Origin: Magnetovibrio sp.
GTDB taxonomy: Bacteria; Pseudomonadota; Alphaproteobacteria; Rhodospirillales_A; JABHCV01
DNA length: 10,216 bases
Assembly (NCBI GenBank): GCA_002717285.1
Contig: PBDF01000010.1
Span: forward strand, 54,588 to 64,803
Direction of reading: 5' to 3'
The translations under genes and the position numbers were made by a program. Below the pieces are notes generated by a model. It worked only from the letters and a program-made list of their open reading frames with translations. It did no database searches and was not told the DNA's origin. Of the stretch, positions 7,222 to 10,216 are shown piece after piece. Numbering within the stretch: the first letter of the stretch is position 1; each line of letters opens with the position of its first letter.

Positions 7222-8721
7222 TTAGTAGCTGGGTTGGTGAGTATGTTCAAGATCGCTGAAGCGAGTAAATTTGCCCATGAATTGTAGTTTGACTGTTCCT
7301 ACAGGACCATGGCGTTGTTTCGCAATAATGAGCTCAGCTATGTTTTGGACTTTTTCAAGTCGTTCTTCGTTACGTTGCTGGCGAAGAAAGAATTTTTCAT
7401 CATTTTCATTTTCGTGTTGAGTTGAAACTTTTCGTTCTAAATAATATTCCTCACGAAAAATAAACATCACAACGTCTGCATCTTGTTCGATAGAACCAGA
7501 CTCACGCAAATCGGAAAGCATAGGGCGTTTATCCTCACGCTGTTCAACAGCTCGTGACAATTGAGAGAGTGCAATAACCGGCAGATCGAGTTCCTTCGCT
7601 AGCGTCTTCAAGCCTCTGGTAATAGCAGACACTTCTTGTACGCGCCCATCATTGCGCGAGATTCCAGACCCTGTAATAAGTTGTAAATAATCAACTACAA
7701 TCAAGCCCAAGTTATGTTGACGTTTTAATCTTCTCGCACGTGTTCTGAGTGCACTAACTGTCAGGGCTGGGGTGTCGTCTATAAAGATTGGAATGTCATG
7801 TAAGGCCTGGCTTCCTGCTACGAGTCGATCAAATTCTGGAGATGTAATTTTCCCCTTGCGAATGCTGTCAGAGGAAATTTGTGTTTGCTCTGAGATAATA
7901 CGTGTTGCTAATTGTTCCGCAGACATTTCAAGTGAGAAAAAACCTACTACCGCACCTTGTTCTCCTTTTGACTGGTGGTGGGTATATGCTGCGTTAAAAG
8001 CTATATTAGTGGCTAATGCTGTCTTTCCCATAGAGGGTCTACCTGCGAGTATTAAGAGATCTGATGGGTGCAGTCCTCCCAATATAGAATCCACATCAAT
8101 TAATCCCGAGGTCACTCCTGCAAGGGCACCGTCTCGTTTATGCGCACCCTCGGCCATTTCCAAGGCTGTAAGAATAGATGCTTTAAATGGTTGAAACCCT
8201 CCTTCGAATTTCCCATTGGTAGCTAGTTCATAAAGATTTTGTTCTGCGTACTCAATTTGCTGCGTTGCATCATCCTCTACATTTTCCTTGTATGCGCGAT
8301 TAACAACGTCTTCGCCAATGTCAATCAGGGCACGTTTGACATGCAAATCATAAATAATACGCCCGTATTCTCCTGCATTGATAATTGAAACCATGCTCTC
8401 TGCTAATTCTACTAAGTAAGCAGTTCCACCAATTTCAATGAGGCTATCGTCTTGTTCAAAAAGTCTCTTTAATGAAACTGGGTTGGCAATCTGACCTTTC
8501 TCGATTAAACGCGAGCACGCGTCATAAATTTTTCCATGTTGGGCAATGATAAAATGTTCTGGTAGCAAAAACTCTGAGACCTTCTCATAAGCTCGATTAT
8601 TAGCAAAAATAGCCCCTATCAGGGATTTTTCTGCCTCAATATTTTGAGGTAAACTACGAAAACTAGCATTTGGTTGCTTATCGTTTTCGTTTGTAGGTGG
8701 TGGTATGGGTGATAATGACAT
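7222..8721 (-). CDS. dnaB: Replicative DNA helicase DnaB
   Basis: Hexameric 5'-3' helicase that opens DNA ahead of the replication fork and binds primase. The 499-aa protein has the N-terminal domain (SLPQNIEAEKSLIGAI, residues 23-38), a linker to about residue 200, and the RecA-like motor: Walker A GRPSMGKT (227-234), catalytic Glu in FFSLEMS (E265), Walker B IVVDYLQLI (341-349), ALSQLSRAVEQR (384-395), SDLRESGSIEQDADVV (403-418) and KQRHGPVGTV (468-477). A charged insert at about 430-457, between FREEYYLER and AELIIAKQ, is usual in alphaproteobacterial DnaB. No intein is present, although the motor motifs are a common intein site. ATG at 8721 gives a 20-residue polar leader before the conserved domain. 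The upstream site is weak (TAGGT about 8 bases before). The gene is separated from rplI by a terminator and DnaA-box-like repeats, so it likely has its own promoter, and it is followed closely by alr. Confidence 0.97.
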   Translation of the reverse strand: MSLSPIPPPTNENDKQPNASFRSLPQNIEAEKSLIGAIFANNRAYEKVSEFLLPEHFIIAQHGKIYDACSRLIEKGQIANPVSLKRLFEQDDSLIEIGGTAYLVELAESMVSIINAGEYGRIIYDLHVKRALIDIGEDVVNRAYKENVEDDATQQIEYAEQNLYELATNGKFEGGFQPFKASILTALEMAEGAHKRDGALAGVTSGLIDVDSILGGLHPSDLLILAGRPSMGKTALATNIAFNAAYTHHQSKGEQGAVVGFFSLEMSAEQLATRIISEQTQISSDSIRKGKITSPEFDRLVAGSQALHDIPIFIDDTPALTVSALRTRARRLKRQHNLGLIVVDYLQLITGSGISRNDGRVQEVSAITRGLKTLAKELDLPVIALSQLSRAVEQREDKRPMLSDLRESGSIEQDADVVMFIFREEYYLERKVSTQHENENDEKFFLRQQRNEERLEKVQNIAELIIAKQRHGPVGTVKLQFMGKFTRFSDLEHTHQPSY

Positions 8722-8767
8722 GGGATGAACCTACAAAGATCGGCTCCGCTCGTCTTGAAGAATCTTC

Positions 8768-8785
8768 TGTGGATTGTGTGGATAT
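8768..8785 (+). promoter_or_regulatory. Two abutting DnaA-box-like 9-mers upstream of dnaB
   Basis: TGTGGATTG (8768-8776) and TGTGGATAT (8777-8785) lie head to tail with no gap. The DnaA box consensus in this orientation is TGTGGATAA, so the matches are seven and eight of nine. They sit in the dnaB leader about 47-64 bases before the start codon. Binding by DnaA would be a plausible way to tie helicase supply to initiation, but this is inferred from the motif alone. Confidence 0.45.
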
Positions 8786-8800
8786 CGGGGACACTTTAGT

Positions 8801-8806
8801 TTTATA
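8801..8806 (-). promoter_or_regulatory. Possible -10 element of a dnaB promoter
   Basis: The minus strand reads TATAAA here, within the 10-base palindrome TTTATATAAA (8801-8810), between the rplI terminator and the DnaA-like boxes. The region 17 bases upstream falls in the terminator stem and gives no recognisable -35. If real, the promoter would need an activator, and the DnaA-like boxes would lie just downstream of the start of transcription. Confidence 0.22.
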
Positions 8807-8821
8807 TAAAGTTGGTCATTA

Positions 8822-8853
8822 AAACGGCGCCTCAATTAAACAGGGCGCCGTTT
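8822..8853 (-). terminator. Rho-independent terminator after rplI
   Basis: AAACGGCGCC (8822-8831) and GGCGCCGTTT (8844-8853) form a perfect 10-bp, GC-rich stem around a 12-base loop, about 20 bases after the rplI stop. On the minus strand the stem ends in GTTTTAA, which serves as a short T tract. A and T runs flank both arms, so it could also stop transcription coming the other way. It closes the ribosomal-protein unit and separates it from dnaB. Confidence 0.82.
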
Positions 8854-8873
8854 CAGTTTATAGATTGAATTTT

Positions 8874-9545
8874 TTAGTCAGTTTGTTTTTCTTCGCTTGA
8901 AGAAGGATTTTCCACAACTTCATTTTTAGTTGCTTCAGAATTAGATATAGAGTCAGTTTCAGTTAAGGTATCTTCTTTTACAGCTTCAACGTCCTCAGCT
9001 TTTTCAAAGACTTCCTCGGCCTTAATTTTGGCTTGTGCTAATTCCTCTTCTTCAATCGACATAACGGCGTGGCCGGTTTTTGCCTGAATTTTAGCCTCTT
9101 CTGTGGAGCGTGCCACGTTGGCAGTAATGTTTACTGAAACTTCTGGATGCAGGCTCACTTGAACATCGTATAGGCCTAAAGCCTTTATTGGCTGCGCCAG
9201 CCCAATCTGACGTCGGGTGATGGTAAAGCCTTCATCAACAATCTGATTTGCAATGTCACGGGCATTGACAGATCCATATAGTTGTCCTGACTCTCCAGCT
9301 TGGCGAACTACTACAATTTTGTGGCCATTCAGTTTTTTTCCAATTTTTTCTGCATCAGCACGCTTTTCAAGGTTGGCAGCCTCAAGCTGAGCGCGTTGGG
9401 TTTCAAAATGTTTACTGTTTTCTGCTGTAGCACGAAGAGCTTTTGCTTGCGGCAGTAAAAAATTGCGAGCATAACCCGGTTTTACAGAGACAACATCACC
9501 CATTTGGCCAAGTTTATCTATTCGTTCTAAAAGAATGACTTCCAT
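8874..9545 (-). CDS. rplI: 50S ribosomal protein L9 with acidic C-terminal extension
   Basis: Structural protein of the large ribosomal subunit that binds 23S rRNA near the L1 stalk. The 223-aa product has the N-terminal rRNA-binding domain [17 protein letters not shown] with [13 protein letters not shown] (21-33), the long linking helix (about 40-72), and the C-terminal domain with [13 protein letters not shown] (87-99) and [14 protein letters not shown] (123-136), ending near residue 148. The rest, about 75 residues, is an extension rich in Glu, Asp and Ser that the roughly 150-aa E. coli protein lacks; such tails are common in Alphaproteobacteria. An in-frame ATG at 9596 would add 17 residues. 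I chose 9545 because AGGAG (9553-9557) lies 7 bases upstream and L9 proteins begin at this Met. It follows the DUF2232 gene by 81 bases and is followed by a strong terminator. Confidence 0.96.
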   Translation of the reverse strand: MEVILLERIDKLGQMGDVVSVKPGYARNFLLPQAKALRATAENSKHFETQRAQLEAANLEKRADAEKIGKKLNGHKIVVVRQAGESGQLYGSVNARDIANQIVDEGFTITRRQIGLAQPIKALGLYDVQVSLHPEVSVNITANVARSTEEAKIQAKTGHAVMSIEEEELAQAKIKAEEVFEKAEDVEAVKEDTLTETDSISNSEATKNEVVENPSSSEEKQTD

Positions 9546-9626
9546 CTTTAGTCTCCTAACCCACATGGGGCACATGATTGACGTCTTAAGTGACATCAGG
9601 TTTCGTCGTATTTGTTCACATTGGCT

Positions 9627-10216
9627 TTAGCCAGTGTCTTTAAAGTACCGGCGCAAACCAAACCACTGTTCTATTATACCGGTTAAAGTGATCATTAATG
9701 CAACCCAGACGTTTAGCAATAATGCCAAATAAAATGCCGTTAATAACAACAGTGGAAATGTAACATGGTTTGCTAGATTGTGTAATACGGCAAGCCCTAA
9801 AAAGAAAAATGGCACAGCGAGCATTAAAGTAAGATTTCGACCAAAAAACTCTAATTCTTTTTGGCTAAACAGATGGACGCTAAGCAGATAGACGCTTGCA
9901 GCAATTACAATAAACCATGATATCCAGTCTGGAAGCTTTAAATTTTCCAATTTTATATTTGGTCTCTTAATACACTTGGTTCGCTTTAAAACTGCCATTG
10001 CAATTGAGGCGTTGAGTACAACCAGAAATACCCACATTGTCCCCATATATCCAGGAAACAAAGGGACAAATGTCCTTACTAAGCCATTCCGCAAATTTTC
10101 ATCCATTGGCAACTTACTAAAGACTTCTTCCAAATAGGACTGTATAAGGCTTTGTAACCCCCCTATTTCTCCTTGTGACCAAACCAAAGCTAGCGTTAAT
10201 ATTCCTGCAGCAAATA
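9627..10216 (-). CDS. DUF2232 family membrane protein, N-terminal part missing
   Basis: A polytopic inner-membrane protein of unknown function, found in Alphaproteobacteria between rpsR and rplI. The frame is open to the right edge and reads FAAGILTLALVW before the first possible start (TTG at 10187), which is hydrophobic and continuous, so I treat the gene as entering from outside. The visible 195 residues are the C-terminal portion of a protein that is usually about 300 aa. Hydrophobic segments lie at about visible residues 1-12, 48-76, 97-115, 126-147 and 151-178. The KLPDW stretch (93-97) and the C-terminal GIIEQWFGLRRYF (179-191) fit the family pattern as I remember it. The identification rests mainly on position and membrane layout. 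No role can be read from the sequence; co-transcription with ribosomal genes is likely. Confidence 0.78.
   Translation of the reverse strand, partial: FAAGILTLALVWSQGEIGGLQSLIQSYLEEVFSKLPMDENLRNGLVRTFVPLFPGYMGTMWVFLVVLNASIAMAVLKRTKCIKRPNIKLENLKLPDWISWFIVIAASVYLLSVHLFSQKELEFFGRNLTLMLAVPFFFLGLAVLHNLANHVTFPLLLLTAFYLALLLNVWVALMITLTGIIEQWFGLRRYFKDTG

Noticed and set aside
7772..8194. A 140-codon plus-strand open frame inside dnaB
   Set aside because: It is antisense to the conserved DnaB motor domain, has no family resemblance, and is explained by codon bias of the real gene.
8722..8873. A CtrA site (TTAA-N7-TTAA) before dnaB
   Set aside because: TTAA words occur but none are spaced by seven bases.
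9546..9596. A longer L9 beginning at 9596 (17 more residues)
   Set aside because: L9 proteins begin MEVILLE or similar, and AGGAG is well placed before the ATG at 9545.
9623..9634. TGGC/GCCA hairpin after the DUF2232 stop as a terminator
   Set aside because: The stem is only 4-5 bp with no T run, and the next gene rplI is expected in the same transcript.

Overview
The window reads as a stretch of chromosomal backbone from an AT-rich alphaproteobacterium. The evidence is the gene order on the minus strand: DUF2232 membrane protein, rplI, dnaB, alr, radA, cvpA, purF. To my knowledge this order is typical of Alphaproteobacteria, where the block usually begins with rpsF-rpsR. Family details agree: L9 has a long acidic C-terminal tail, and DnaB has the charged insert between its FREEYYLER and AKQRHGP motifs that I associate with this class. 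I cannot place it below class level.

Layout from right to left, in the direction of transcription of the main block. The C-terminal part of a DUF2232 membrane protein runs in from the right edge and is followed by rplI (ribosomal protein L9). A strong hairpin terminator closes that ribosomal unit. A short control region holding two abutting DnaA-box-like 9-mers precedes dnaB (replicative helicase), which is followed 8 bases later by alr (alanine racemase). A small hairpin with a T run overlaps the last codons of alr.

Next comes the only plus-strand gene, a large RND/MMPL-family membrane exporter (840 aa). It is convergent with alr, sharing a 4-base overlap of stop codons, and divergent from radA across a 389-base AT-rich gap. 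Then radA (TTG start, recombination and branch migration) overlaps cvpA by 8 bases, and cvpA is followed by purF (amidophosphoribosyltransferase), which runs off the left edge.

The block therefore links translation (L9), replication (DnaB), cell-wall D-alanine (Alr), DNA repair (RadA) and purine synthesis (CvpA-PurF). The exporter looks like a later insertion that splits the usual alr-radA junction, so radA-cvpA-purF must be transcribed from the new intergenic region. I found no RNA genes, insertion sequences, CRISPR arrays or prophage genes. I see no clearly new multi-gene system. The points most worth checking are the interrupted operon with its lone exporter, the tandem DnaA boxes before dnaB, and the compact alr/exporter gene ends.
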